Source of the DNA: Oscillatoria sp. FACHB-1407
GTDB taxonomy: Bacteria; Cyanobacteriota; Cyanobacteriia; Elainellales; Elainellaceae
DNA length: 64,000 nt
Direction: 5' to 3'
Assembly (NCBI RefSeq): GCF_014697545.1
Contig: NZ_JACJSA010000002.1
Location: forward strand, 124,001 to 188,000
The notes below the pieces were generated by a model, which was given only the letters and a program-made list of their open reading frames with translations, did no database searches and was not told the DNA's origin. This document shows positions 28,089 to 36,280 of the stretch, piece by piece. A program made the translations under genes and the position numbers. The stretch's first letter is position 1. Each line of letters begins with the position of its first letter.

Positions 28089-28898
28089 ATGAAGCCTCAC
28101 CATCAGATCCCCATTGTGGAATGTCATGAGCCATTAGTGCCTGTCCCAAAGGGTTGGTTTGCCCTGGAGGACCCACATCCCTATGTCAAGCTGGGCGCAC
28201 CTTATCATGACAAATCCCCCTACTATCTGCGACAAACCGTTTTAGAACAACTGATCGCCGCTCAAACTCGATTACAACAGGACTATCCCGGTTGGCGCAT
28301 TCAAATTTTTGATGCTTACCGCCCTCTGGCAGTACAACAGTTCATGGTTGATCACACCTTTGAGGAAATGGTGCGATCGCGAGGTCTGAATGCCAACCAG
28401 TTAAGTGAACCAGAGCGGCAAGCCCTGTTACAGCAGGTCTATCAGTTCTGGGCGATTCCCAGTGCTGACCCCGCTACGCCACCGCCCCACAGCACCGGAG
28501 CCGCGGTGGACGTGACGCTGGTGGATGAACATAACTCCCCCATTGACATGGGTTCGCCCATCGATGAGATGTCGCTGCGGTCTTACCCTGACTACTTTTC
28601 ACCGACTTTTGAACCACCCACTGCTGGTGAAATTTCGGCAGATTTACCGGGACGCCCCAATGTCACCTTTCATCAAAATCGCCAGATTTTACGAGATGCG
28701 ATGACGTCGGCAGGCTTTTTACAACATCCCAACGAATGGTGGCACTTTTCCTGGGGCGATCAAATGTGGATGTGGTTAACTCAGCAACACCATCCTGATA
28801 GGCAATGGGTTGCCCGATATGGGGCGATCGCGCCTGTTAACGAAGGGTTTTTGGATCAAGAGCATCTCGCAAGCCATCGCCAATGTAGTGAATGCTAA
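28089..28898 (+). CDS. D-alanyl-D-alanine dipeptidase (VanX/DdpX-type, peptidase M15D)
   Basis: A 269-residue zinc peptidase. Zinc ligands are His134 and Asp141 (PPHSTGAAVDV) and His219, with catalytic Glu216 (NEWWHFSWGD). Arg78 of FDAYRP matches the transition-state Arg. It should hydrolyse D-Ala-D-Ala or related dipeptides from cell-wall turnover. No signal peptide is evident, which suits cytosolic recycling. It converges on, and overlaps by 62 bases, an oligopeptide-type ABC permease; peptide uptake and dipeptide cleavage would make functional sense together, although they are on opposite strands. The final 20 residues (NEGFLDQEHLASHRQCSEC) lie in the overlap and are probably not conserved. 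Confidence 0.9.
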   Translation: MKPHHQIPIVECHEPLVPVPKGWFALEDPHPYVKLGAPYHDKSPYYLRQTVLEQLIAAQTRLQQDYPGWRIQIFDAYRPLAVQQFMVDHTFEEMVRSRGLNANQLSEPERQALLQQVYQFWAIPSADPATPPPHSTGAAVDVTLVDEHNSPIDMGSPIDEMSLRSYPDYFSPTFEPPTAGEISADLPGRPNVTFHQNRQILRDAMTSAGFLQHPNEWWHFSWGDQMWMWLTQQHHPDRQWVARYGAIAPVNEGFLDQEHLASHRQCSEC

Positions 28899-29754
28899 GG
28901 ACGGTCAAAAAGATTGCCAATCCCGGAAAGATGGCTAGATAGGGAGCCGATTCCAGCCGATTGTAAGCATCAAACAACATGCGTCCCCAGGTCGGCACAT
29001 CAGGCGAAAACCCCAATCCCAAAAAACTGAGGGTTGACTCCGCCAGGATGGCGTTGCCGATTGCAAGGGTCGCTGCCACAATCACAGGGCTAATGACGTT
29101 GGGCAAAATGTGACGCCAGATCAGGGTGATAGGACTTGCCCCCAATGCCCGTGCAGCAGTGACAAAATCGCGTTCGCGTACACTGAGAAATCCGGCTCGC
29201 ACCAGTCGCGCTACTGACATCCACTTCAAGCCACCGATGATCAACACGACCAGGATAAAAATTCCCAGCTCAGGTCCAGCGATCGCCCGTGCCGTATCTC
29301 GAAACAGGTAAATCACCAACAACAACAGAGGAAGCTCTGGCAGCGACAGAAATAGATCGGTGAGCCGCATCAGCATGGCATCTAATACCCCACCATAAAA
29401 GCCAGCGATCGCCCCGACTAATGTCCCCACCGAGACAGAAACGATCATAGCTACGACCCCAACGGCTAGGGAGATGCGTCCACCCACCAGCATTCGTGCC
29501 AGTTGGTCTTGCCCCAGGTCATTGGTGCCAAAGGGATGTGTCCAACTGGGAGGTGATGCGGCTCTGGCAAAATCAATCTGCTCAGCAGATACTGGGTAAA
29601 TCCAGGGTCCAATCAGCACACTGCCGATGATCAAAGCCAATATCACGAGACTGGCGATCGCCATCTGATCCTGGCAAAATCTACGCCACACGTCTTGCCA
29701 TAAAGTTCGTTGCGGCTGAAGGGTGTGTGGTGAGGTATAACCAGTAAGAGACAT
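28837..29754 (-). CDS. ABC transporter permease, DppC/OppC type
   Basis: A 305-residue inner-membrane permease with six predicted spans. It has the EAA loop typical of peptide and nickel importers (VTAARALGASPITLIWRHILPN, about 215-236) and the family-typical HPFGTNDLGQDQLARML near residue 75. It would form half of the channel of an oligopeptide or dipeptide importer. The partner DppB permease, the ATPases and the binding protein are not in the window, so its complex must be encoded elsewhere. Its 3' end overlaps the dipeptidase gene by 62 bases on the opposite strand. Confidence 0.92.
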   Translation of the reverse strand: MSLTGYTSPHTLQPQRTLWQDVWRRFCQDQMAIASLVILALIIGSVLIGPWIYPVSAEQIDFARAASPPSWTHPFGTNDLGQDQLARMLVGGRISLAVGVVAMIVSVSVGTLVGAIAGFYGGVLDAMLMRLTDLFLSLPELPLLLLVIYLFRDTARAIAGPELGIFILVVLIIGGLKWMSVARLVRAGFLSVRERDFVTAARALGASPITLIWRHILPNVISPVIVAATLAIGNAILAESTLSFLGLGFSPDVPTWGRMLFDAYNRLESAPYLAIFPGLAIFLTVLSIHYIGDGLRDALDPKTLR

Positions 29755-29772
29755 ACATTGCTCGCCCTAGTT

Positions 29773-29800
29773 ATGGACGCAAGAGAATGGACGCAAGAGA
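29773..29800 (+). repeat. 14-base tandem duplication at the start of the pentapeptide gene
   Basis: ATGGACGCAAGAGA occurs twice in direct succession. The first ATG opens a ten-codon frame ending at TGA just after the second copy; the second ATG (29787) begins the long protein. Confidence 0.9.
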
Positions 29801-30764
29801 TGTGAGAGCTTTTCTCACGATCGCCATCTTTGTAACTTCTATTTTGATTGTGGCAGGTTTTGTCAAACTCGCTCGTGCAGCCAAGGTCGATCGCGCCAAC
29901 CAACTTTTGGAGACGAGAACCTGCTCTGCTTGCGATCTGGAGGATGTTGACCTGAGAAATGCAGATCTGGAAGATGTCAATTTAGAATCTGCCAATCTGA
30001 GAGGGGCTGATTTTCAGCGAGCCAACTTAAGCAGAGCCAACCTCAACAGCGTCATTCTAAATGAAGCAGACCTGACTGAAGCGAACCTACAAGACATTTA
30101 CCTGGCGGATGCCCTACTCAGTTCTGTGATTTTGAACCGGGCAAATCTCAGACGAGCAAACTTGCGAGGAGCTTATCTGGGAGATGCTGCCCTCAACACC
30201 GCCAATCTGAGCAGTGCTCACCTGGGAGACACCATCTTCAGCCGAGCTTTGCTCAATCAAGCCAATCTTAACGAAGCCAACCTGGGTGGAGCCAATTTAG
30301 GAGAAGCAGACTTGAGTGAAGCCACACTACGAGGGGCAGACCTGCGGATGGCATATCTGGGGGATACCAACTTGAGTGGTGCTCGTCTGCCAGGGGCAAA
30401 TCTGTCACGGAGTAATCTTCCCAGAGCTAACCTGCGGCAAGCCAACCTGCGCCGAGTCAATCTGGGAGAGGCTGATTTGAGAGGTGCCAGCTTAGAAGAG
30501 GCAAGCCTGAATGGTGCAAACCTGCTGCGAGCCAATTTGTTGAGGGCAAGCCTAATCAACGCAAACTTGACTAACGCCAATCTGACTGGAGCCAACCTGC
30601 GTAGAGCGGATTTAAGCCAGGCAAACCTGAGCGGAGCAAACCTGACCGGAGCCAACTTAAGCGCAACAAACCTGGACGGAGTAACCTTCTGTAACACGAC
30701 AATGCCCGATGGCAGGGTTGAAAACCGGGACTGCGGCTTGTCTAATGATGGGTTAAGCCAATAA
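29787..30764 (+). CDS. Membrane-anchored pentapeptide repeat protein
   Basis: A 325-residue protein with one N-terminal transmembrane segment (about 9-28, FLTIAIFVTSILIVAGFV) followed by about 50 consecutive A(D/N)Lxx pentapeptides that should fold as one long right-handed quadrilateral beta-helix, ending in a short Cys-containing cap (FCNTTMPDGRVENRDCGL). The first coil is preceded by TRTCSACDLEDVDL, a Cys pair seen in related cyanobacterial proteins. The topology suggests the helix projects into the periplasm or lumen. The molecular role of such proteins is not established. A 14-base duplication precedes it, placing a decoy ATG upstream. Confidence 0.9.
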   Translation: MDARDVRAFLTIAIFVTSILIVAGFVKLARAAKVDRANQLLETRTCSACDLEDVDLRNADLEDVNLESANLRGADFQRANLSRANLNSVILNEADLTEANLQDIYLADALLSSVILNRANLRRANLRGAYLGDAALNTANLSSAHLGDTIFSRALLNQANLNEANLGGANLGEADLSEATLRGADLRMAYLGDTNLSGARLPGANLSRSNLPRANLRQANLRRVNLGEADLRGASLEEASLNGANLLRANLLRASLINANLTNANLTGANLRRADLSQANLSGANLTGANLSATNLDGVTFCNTTMPDGRVENRDCGLSNDGLSQ

Positions 30765-30785
30765 TGGGTAAGCCAAACTCACATA

Positions 30786-31322
30786 CTACTTGATCGCGCC
30801 CATACGACTGGGAGGCCAAAACCGCCGAGTCACTTTTCCAACGATATTCTCTTGTGGGACAAACCCCCAATAGTGGCTATCAAAAGCGTTGTTGCGGTTA
30901 TCTCCAAAAACCACGTAGGAATTAGCAGGAACCATAATTGGACCCCAGGTATACTCTGGCGGCTCAACGATGTAACTTTCCTGGAGGGGTTGATTGTTGA
31001 TATGAACGGCACCATCCTTCACCTCGATCGTCTCTCCCGGTAAGGCAACGACTCGCTTGACTAAAACAGTCTCCGGATCAAGGTTGGGTGCTAACTGCAC
31101 AATATCGTCTGTCGGCTTGAAGATGATGATATCTCCTCGTTGAGGCAGTTCAGATTGGTAGGCATTGAGATGGGCAACAATGCGATCGTTCACCTGTAGT
31201 GTAGGAGTCATTGACTCTGACGGAATGTAGAAGGCTTTGTAGGCAGGCGAGCAAGCCGTCAGTGTGCCGATCGCCACAAGAATGCCAGCTAACAAATGCC
31301 TTGGACGCTTCTGAGTCAACAT
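30786..31322 (-). CDS. lepB: Type I signal peptidase with a lipobox-like N-terminus
   Basis: A 178-residue signal peptidase. Catalytic Ser37 is in IPSESMTPTL and general-base Lys89 in VLVKRVVALPGE. The conserved GDNRNNAFDSHYWGFVP block is complete, so it should be active on the outer face of the membrane. The single hydrophobic segment (about 9-23) runs directly into LTAC, a good lipobox with Cys24, thirteen residues before the catalytic Ser. The enzyme may therefore be lipid-anchored instead of spanning the membrane, which is unusual. It is shorter than the classical LepB because it lacks the first span and large inserts. It is transcribed toward the pentapeptide gene. Confidence 0.92.
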   Translation of the reverse strand: MLTQKRPRHLLAGILVAIGTLTACSPAYKAFYIPSESMTPTLQVNDRIVAHLNAYQSELPQRGDIIIFKPTDDIVQLAPNLDPETVLVKRVVALPGETIEVKDGAVHINNQPLQESYIVEPPEYTWGPIMVPANSYVVFGDNRNNAFDSHYWGFVPQENIVGKVTRRFWPPSRMGAIK

Positions 31323-31406
31323 ACGGAGTGGTTGGGTAATACATTGAGTAGAGGGTGCTTTGCCAAACGCCCTACAGAGTACCTTGAATTTTAAGGCTAA
31401 AAAGAA

Positions 31407-32330
31407 TTAGGCAGAAGTTAGATTTGCAGAGGATTCGATTGGAGTTGGGTTATCGGTAGATGTATCGCTGGGATTGCCATGCAGCGGAGACGGGTTAGGC
31501 AGAGTAACCGTCGGCACTGGCATGTGTTGTATTTCCCAGACTTTTAACAAAATCAGGTATTCGTAGAAAGCCTGCAATATGCACCAGGCAAAGCCCGCCC
31601 GTCCGTCAAGGAAGCCTCCCAGGAAGATGTACATATACAGAAATCGCACCAGTGGGCGGAAGGGCACTCGCTGGGAGAGATCTTTGAGTGCTCGACGCCG
31701 CTCGACTTCTGTTTGCCCGAAACCGATTTTCCACCAGTCCACCCGACCCGTTTCCAGTTGGCGAATGGTTTCGATCGCCTCATCTGTAGAATAGCGATTA
31801 TGTTTTTCAAGCCAGCGGCTGAAGCCCTTACTACAGGTGTAGTGGGGGTAAGTCTCTTGCAGAAATCCGGTGGAACCCTCACACACTTCCCGCTCGGTAT
31901 GACCGTAGTCGTCATACCAGACCTTACCCCGACGCAACAGCCGCAACTGGTATCGCGGGTATTGCGTGCTGCGACGAATCCAGGTTCCCATGAACATGAC
32001 CCGCTCTGCGACGTAATACCCCACATGCTGGTCACTCTTAATCGCCTCAAGACATTCTTGAAACAACTCTGGAGTCATGCGCTCATCGGCTTCGAGAATA
32101 TAAACCCAATCATGCTTCGGAGGCACAGACTCTAACATCCAGGTGCGTTGTCGTCCGTGGCTCTCAAAAGCATGTTGGACAACCCGAATGGGATAATGAC
32201 GAGCAATTTCGACGGTGCGATCGCTGCTGTTGGAATCAACCACCACCACATCATCTGATAGCAGGGCAGATTCAATACAGGCACCGATATCCAGCTCTTC
32301 GTTATAGGTGAGGATGTAAATCGAGAACAT
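31407..32330 (-). CDS. Family 2 glycosyltransferase
   Basis: A 307-residue GT2 enzyme of the lipopolysaccharide/exopolysaccharide type. It has the N-terminal nucleotide-sugar fold (FSIYILTYNEELDIGACIES), the DxN-like DSNSSDRT, a catalytic-type DER motif in VYILEADERMTPE and a membrane-associated C-terminal helix pair (LVRFLYMYIFLGGFLDG). The last 40 residues are Pro/Ser/Thr-rich and probably disordered. An HpsJ-like gene lies just upstream on the same strand, so both may belong to an exopolysaccharide function. The donor and acceptor are not predictable. Confidence 0.88.
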   Translation of the reverse strand: MFSIYILTYNEELDIGACIESALLSDDVVVVDSNSSDRTVEIARHYPIRVVQHAFESHGRQRTWMLESVPPKHDWVYILEADERMTPELFQECLEAIKSDQHVGYYVAERVMFMGTWIRRSTQYPRYQLRLLRRGKVWYDDYGHTEREVCEGSTGFLQETYPHYTCSKGFSRWLEKHNRYSTDEAIETIRQLETGRVDWWKIGFGQTEVERRRALKDLSQRVPFRPLVRFLYMYIFLGGFLDGRAGFAWCILQAFYEYLILLKVWEIQHMPVPTVTLPNPSPLHGNPSDTSTDNPTPIESSANLTSA

Positions 32331-32412
32331 AGCGGTAAGGGTTTAAGTCATGTCAATCCTGTAGAACGCACCCAGCCGCGATCGCACACCAGTGAACCGG
32401 AAACTGAGTGGA

Positions 32413-33195
32413 TTAAGCATTCTTCCAGTTTCTTAAGCCCAGCCAGCCCACGATGATGTAGCCGATCGCCAACAACAGGCTACCCAACCCAATTCGTAAG
32501 CCCGATTTCAGCGATTCTGCTTTAGCGGTGTTGGTGGCTTGTTCTCGTCGCAGCCCAATTTCAGTTTGAAACTGTTGCCGTAGTTCTCCGACTCGTCGCT
32601 CTACAAACTGGTCGAGAGCTTGAGGGTTCTGCCGAAATTCGCGCAACTGGGTTGCCTGGTCTTCCGGCAATTGACCGCTTGCCAAGACCTGATCTAGCTG
32701 CTCTGGATTGGCTAGCAATTGCTCAAGTTGTTGTCGCTGTTGACCTACCTCAAGTTGTAGACGACCGTCGAGTTGAGTTTCGGCTTGAGTCGCTTCTTCA
32801 TTGATCCGCGCTAAAACCTGCTCATTGTTAATGCGGACATTGTTGAGGTGGAGGAAGAAAACGAGGATAAAAAAGAGCCCCAGGATGCTGGCTAGAATCA
32901 ATCCTAAAAATCCTAAATCGATTGGAGATTTGCGATCGCCCGATCGTAACCCAGAGATGCTGTCTACCCAAGACCCCATCAGCAGCAGGGCGATTCCCAC
33001 CAGAGGGACGATACCGCGATCAACGACTTGAGTGGCAAAGTTAATTTGCCAGACCCGTTCATGCACCTGAAAGGGAATGGGCAAAACGACGATGTCTAGC
33101 AATGCCAGAAGGATAATCACTACACCAGCCGTTTTCAGGGCGCGGGAGACGGTGGGGGAGATTTGACGACTACCAAGTGCTTTTGTTGAACTCAT
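32413..33195 (-). CDS. HpsJ-like membrane protein with coiled-coil region
   Basis: A 260-residue protein with four membrane spans: two near the N-terminus (about 20-42 and 60-78), one at about 95-118 and one at the C-terminus (about 235-254). Between the last two is a long Gln/Glu-rich helical region (130-215). The WQINFATQVVDRGIVPLVGI wording matches cyanobacterial HpsJ-type proteins associated with hormogonium polysaccharide secretion. The assignment is at family level only. It lies upstream of a GT2 gene on the same strand, with an 82-base gap, consistent with a polysaccharide role. Confidence 0.65.
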   Translation of the reverse strand: MSSTKALGSRQISPTVSRALKTAGVVIILLALLDIVVLPIPFQVHERVWQINFATQVVDRGIVPLVGIALLLMGSWVDSISGLRSGDRKSPIDLGFLGLILASILGLFFILVFFLHLNNVRINNEQVLARINEEATQAETQLDGRLQLEVGQQRQQLEQLLANPEQLDQVLASGQLPEDQATQLREFRQNPQALDQFVERRVGELRQQFQTEIGLRREQATNTAKAESLKSGLRIGLGSLLLAIGYIIVGWLGLRNWKNA

Positions 33196-33419
33196 ATTTG
33201 AAAAACTATCGGTTCCCTACTCTGGAGCTTACCTGAATATCTGAAATAGACCAGATACCCAAGGCTTCATTAAACATTATGCTGATGGTAACGACTAGGC
33301 ATCACAGGCTACAGCTATCCTGGCAAAAATAATGGATGGCTAACGTGATTGTGCCGCAATTATAAGAAAACATTACATTTAATGGTCCTAAATTAGATGT
33401 GGGATGAAGGGTCGTTATT

Positions 33420-34859
33420 TTAGGGACAGCGGGATTGTTGCTGATGAATCTTATCCTGCAAGCTAGGGGGAACACCCAGAATAGCATCGGCGTATAGCCG
33501 TTCAAATTCGCGTTGAAAATGAGCCGCAACGGTGCGATCGCTGATCACCAGCAGATTTTCATCATTATTGTTGTTAGCGGCAGCTGTCCAATTGTGAGAA
33601 CCAGTAATCACCAACTGCCCATCGACGACGCCAAATTTGTGATGGAGCAAATCGCCCTCCGGTAATTGGGGAACGCCAACTGTAGCGATCGCCCCACTCC
33701 AGGGTTTATTCCCGGCTTCCACTCGACAGGCATCATCGACTAACGTGACACCCATCATGTCCAACGCCTCACTGTAGTTGCGGTAGGCAAATTGGGGATC
33801 AATCAAAGCCCGAATGGCGGCTCCCCGTTGATGCACTCCCTCTAGCACGTTGCTCAAAGCTTGATCGGACAACACAAACAGTGCCATATCGATGCTTCGA
33901 GTCGCCGTATTCAAGACTCTGCCAATCAAGCCGTTGGTGCTGTATTCCCAGGGTTGTGAAGCGGACGTGGGCGAAAACTGCACGGCGATCGATGCACCCG
34001 ATGGCAGCGCGATCGTCTGTGGCAACCGATAGGGCTTTTGCAACCCAAAGACGCTGTCTGCTTGACCACCAGGACCGTCGCCCCACATCAGCGAAAACTC
34101 CTCTGTAAAAACTTTTGCCACAGCAGGGCTGTTGATTTTAAGCAGGTGATTGGTATTGCCAACACTGTCTGGCTTGAGAAAATCGCCATGCACCTCCGAG
34201 ATTGAATAGTTCACAGAACCCGTTAGCACCAGCGTTTGATCCACGACCATAAACTTGTGGTGCATCAGGGCTGATCCCTGAGAACCATCCGCTGTGTCAT
34301 CGATCAGCGGAATCTGAGCCTGTCGTAAAATGAGAATAGAGTCAGCCTGTTCTGCTTCGGCTTGATCGACCTGACTATCCTGGTTGCGATCGCCCAGTTG
34401 GATAAATTCCTCATATTTATTGCGATCGCGCTCATCCAGTTCACTGGCAGATTGGGGTGTAACTTCGCTCCACAGGTGGTTATAGCCATGCTCGACAATA
34501 ATCCGCACCTGAATCCCTGCCTGATGGCGATCGCGCAATGCTTTAGCGACGCGCGGCAGATGCAATTCCTGCACGGCCAGGTCAATTGAAGACTGAGCCG
34601 ATTGAATGGTGTCAATGATGATTTGTTCGAGATCATCCCCCAGCCGCGATCGCTGGCGATAAGGTTCGGTGTAAACCGCTGCTTGAGAATGGTTGAAATA
34701 GACTTGTATATCGGGGGATTGTGGCAGGGGTCGCAAAGTTGGGGTCAGGGCAACGCTATGCCTCCAGGTATTCACCCCTAAAAACAGCAAGACGCCCACC
34801 ACAAACAACGTTCCCCATCGCAACCCAGAAGACGGTAGACGCACAGTCAAGTACTCCAA
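33420..34859 (-). CDS. Exported phospholipase D-like enzyme with embedded EF-hand loop
   Basis: A 479-residue PLD-superfamily protein with an N-terminal signal anchor (about 14-29) and two HKD motifs, MHHKFMVVDQTLVLTGSVN (about 199-217) and LHHKFGVVDGQLVITGSHN (about 417-435). The two halves should pair to form one active site for phosphodiester cleavage of lipids or DNA. Between the first strand block and HKD1 is a 12-residue calcium loop, DRNQDSQVDQAE (157-168), with Asp, Asn, Asp, Gln, Asp and Glu at the EF-hand ligand positions. That suggests a calcium-dependent fold. It is divergently transcribed from a cysteine desulfurase gene. A periplasmic or outer-surface nuclease is the best guess; lipid hydrolysis remains possible. 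Confidence 0.88.
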   Translation of the reverse strand: MEYLTVRLPSSGLRWGTLFVVGVLLFLGVNTWRHSVALTPTLRPLPQSPDIQVYFNHSQAAVYTEPYRQRSRLGDDLEQIIIDTIQSAQSSIDLAVQELHLPRVAKALRDRHQAGIQVRIIVEHGYNHLWSEVTPQSASELDERDRNKYEEFIQLGDRNQDSQVDQAEAEQADSILILRQAQIPLIDDTADGSQGSALMHHKFMVVDQTLVLTGSVNYSISEVHGDFLKPDSVGNTNHLLKINSPAVAKVFTEEFSLMWGDGPGGQADSVFGLQKPYRLPQTIALPSGASIAVQFSPTSASQPWEYSTNGLIGRVLNTATRSIDMALFVLSDQALSNVLEGVHQRGAAIRALIDPQFAYRNYSEALDMMGVTLVDDACRVEAGNKPWSGAIATVGVPQLPEGDLLHHKFGVVDGQLVITGSHNWTAAANNNNDENLLVISDRTVAAHFQREFERLYADAILGVPPSLQDKIHQQQSRCP

Positions 34860-35049
34860 AGTGGTCGCTTTTAGTTGTGCCCGACGAGAGGAAAATGCTA
34901 ACGCTTGATTAATCGCTCGACTGGTGGAGATTTTTTAACCTTAGCTCAGTAGTTTCTATGGAAGTAGGGCTATATGCTGGGAACAGGAAACGAGACGGGA
35001 TAATCTGCCGACATTGCAGAAATCCTGGTGACAAACCGAGCTTGGTATT

Positions 35050-36219
35050 ATGCAGATTTATCTGGACTACAGTGCTACAACCCCCCCTCGCCCAGAGGCG
35101 ATCGCTGTGATGCAGCAGGTGCTGACTGAGCAGTGGGGTAATCCGTCGAGTTTGCATCAGTGGGGCAATCGAGCTGCCACAGTGTTGGAGCAGGCTCGTG
35201 TCCAGGTGGCAGGGCTAATTAACGCTGTTCCAGAGTCGATGGTTTTTACGGCTGGAGGCACCGAAGCCGATAATTTGGCAATTTTGGGAGTGGCTCAACG
35301 CTATCGCACGCCACAACATTTGATCATTTCTAGTGTTGAGCATTCCGCTGTGTCAGAGCCAGCCCGTTTGTTAGAACAGTGGGGATGGCACATCACCCGC
35401 CTGCCCGTGAACGCTCAGGGACGGGTCGATCCCGCTGATCTGCAAGCGGCTTTGCGCCCCAATACGGTGTTAGTGTCTGTGATTTACGGACAGAGCGAGG
35501 TAGGAACGTTACAACCAGTTGAGGCACTGGGGCAGGTGGTGCGTCATCACGGTGCCCTCTTTCATACCGATGCGGTGCAGGTGGCGGGTCGAGTGTCGAT
35601 CGATGTGCAGCAGTTGCCTGTGGATCTGCTCTCCCTATCCAGCCACAAAATTTATGGACCCCAAGGTGCAGGCGCGCTCTATGTTCGTCCTGGTGTTGAA
35701 TTGGTGCCATTACTGGGTGGTGGTGGACAGGAATTCAAATTGCGATCGGGTACACAGGCACTTCCTGCGATCGCCGGATTTGGGGTCGCTGCCTCTCTCG
35801 CCCTACAAGAAATGGCAACCGAAACACCCCGCCTAATCCAACTGCGCGATCGCTTATTTGACCAGTTAGCCGATGTGTCTGATCTGAGTGTGACGGGCGA
35901 TCGCCTGCATCGTTTGCCTCATCATGTCAGCTTTGTGTTGCGCTGTGCAGATGGCGATCGCCTTAGTGGCAAAACCCTGGTGCGCCAGATGAATCTGGCA
36001 GGTATTGCCATCAGTGCCGGGTCTGCCTGTCATAGCGGCAAATTGTCCCCTAGCCCCATTTTGACGGCAATGGGATATGGCGATCGCGCCGCTAAAAGTG
36101 GCATTCGGCTAACCCTGGGACGACACACGACTGAGGCGGATATCGACTGGACCGCCATGGTGCTCAAACAAATTATTGAGCGACTTGTGCCATCGATGAC
36201 TTTGTGTGCAGAGTGTTAA
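35050..36219 (+). CDS. Cysteine desulfurase (NifS/IscS-type)
   Basis: A 389-residue PLP enzyme that takes sulfur from cysteine for Fe-S clusters and thio-modifications. PLP-binding elements are AGGTEADNLAI, HTDAVQVAG and the Schiff-base Lys in SLSSHKIYGPQGAG. The catalytic persulfide Cys is in SAGSACHSGKLSPS (about residue 324). The loop is short, as in group I NifS/IscS enzymes. No nif genes or iscU are adjacent, so general Fe-S or tRNA thiolation is likely. The ATG start MQIYLDYSATTPP is typical of the family. It is divergent from the PLD gene. Confidence 0.93.
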   Translation: MQIYLDYSATTPPRPEAIAVMQQVLTEQWGNPSSLHQWGNRAATVLEQARVQVAGLINAVPESMVFTAGGTEADNLAILGVAQRYRTPQHLIISSVEHSAVSEPARLLEQWGWHITRLPVNAQGRVDPADLQAALRPNTVLVSVIYGQSEVGTLQPVEALGQVVRHHGALFHTDAVQVAGRVSIDVQQLPVDLLSLSSHKIYGPQGAGALYVRPGVELVPLLGGGGQEFKLRSGTQALPAIAGFGVAASLALQEMATETPRLIQLRDRLFDQLADVSDLSVTGDRLHRLPHHVSFVLRCADGDRLSGKTLVRQMNLAGIAISAGSACHSGKLSPSPILTAMGYGDRAAKSGIRLTLGRHTTEADIDWTAMVLKQIIERLVPSMTLCAEC

Positions 36220-36280
36220 TGAATAAAGCAGAAACACGATTAATGGCGTCTCTGCCCTGTAACCCTCTGCCTCTCTAAAA

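Noticed and set aside
30257-30697. Long open frame opposite the pentapeptide gene
   Set aside because: It is the antisense image of the repetitive pentapeptide codons, with a monotonous Leu/Ala/Arg/Ser composition; not a gene.
35050-36219. Cysteine desulfurase as a marker of a nif cluster or DNA phosphorothioation (Dnd) system
   Set aside because: No nif or dnd genes are adjacent; neighbours are a PLD protein and a serpin.
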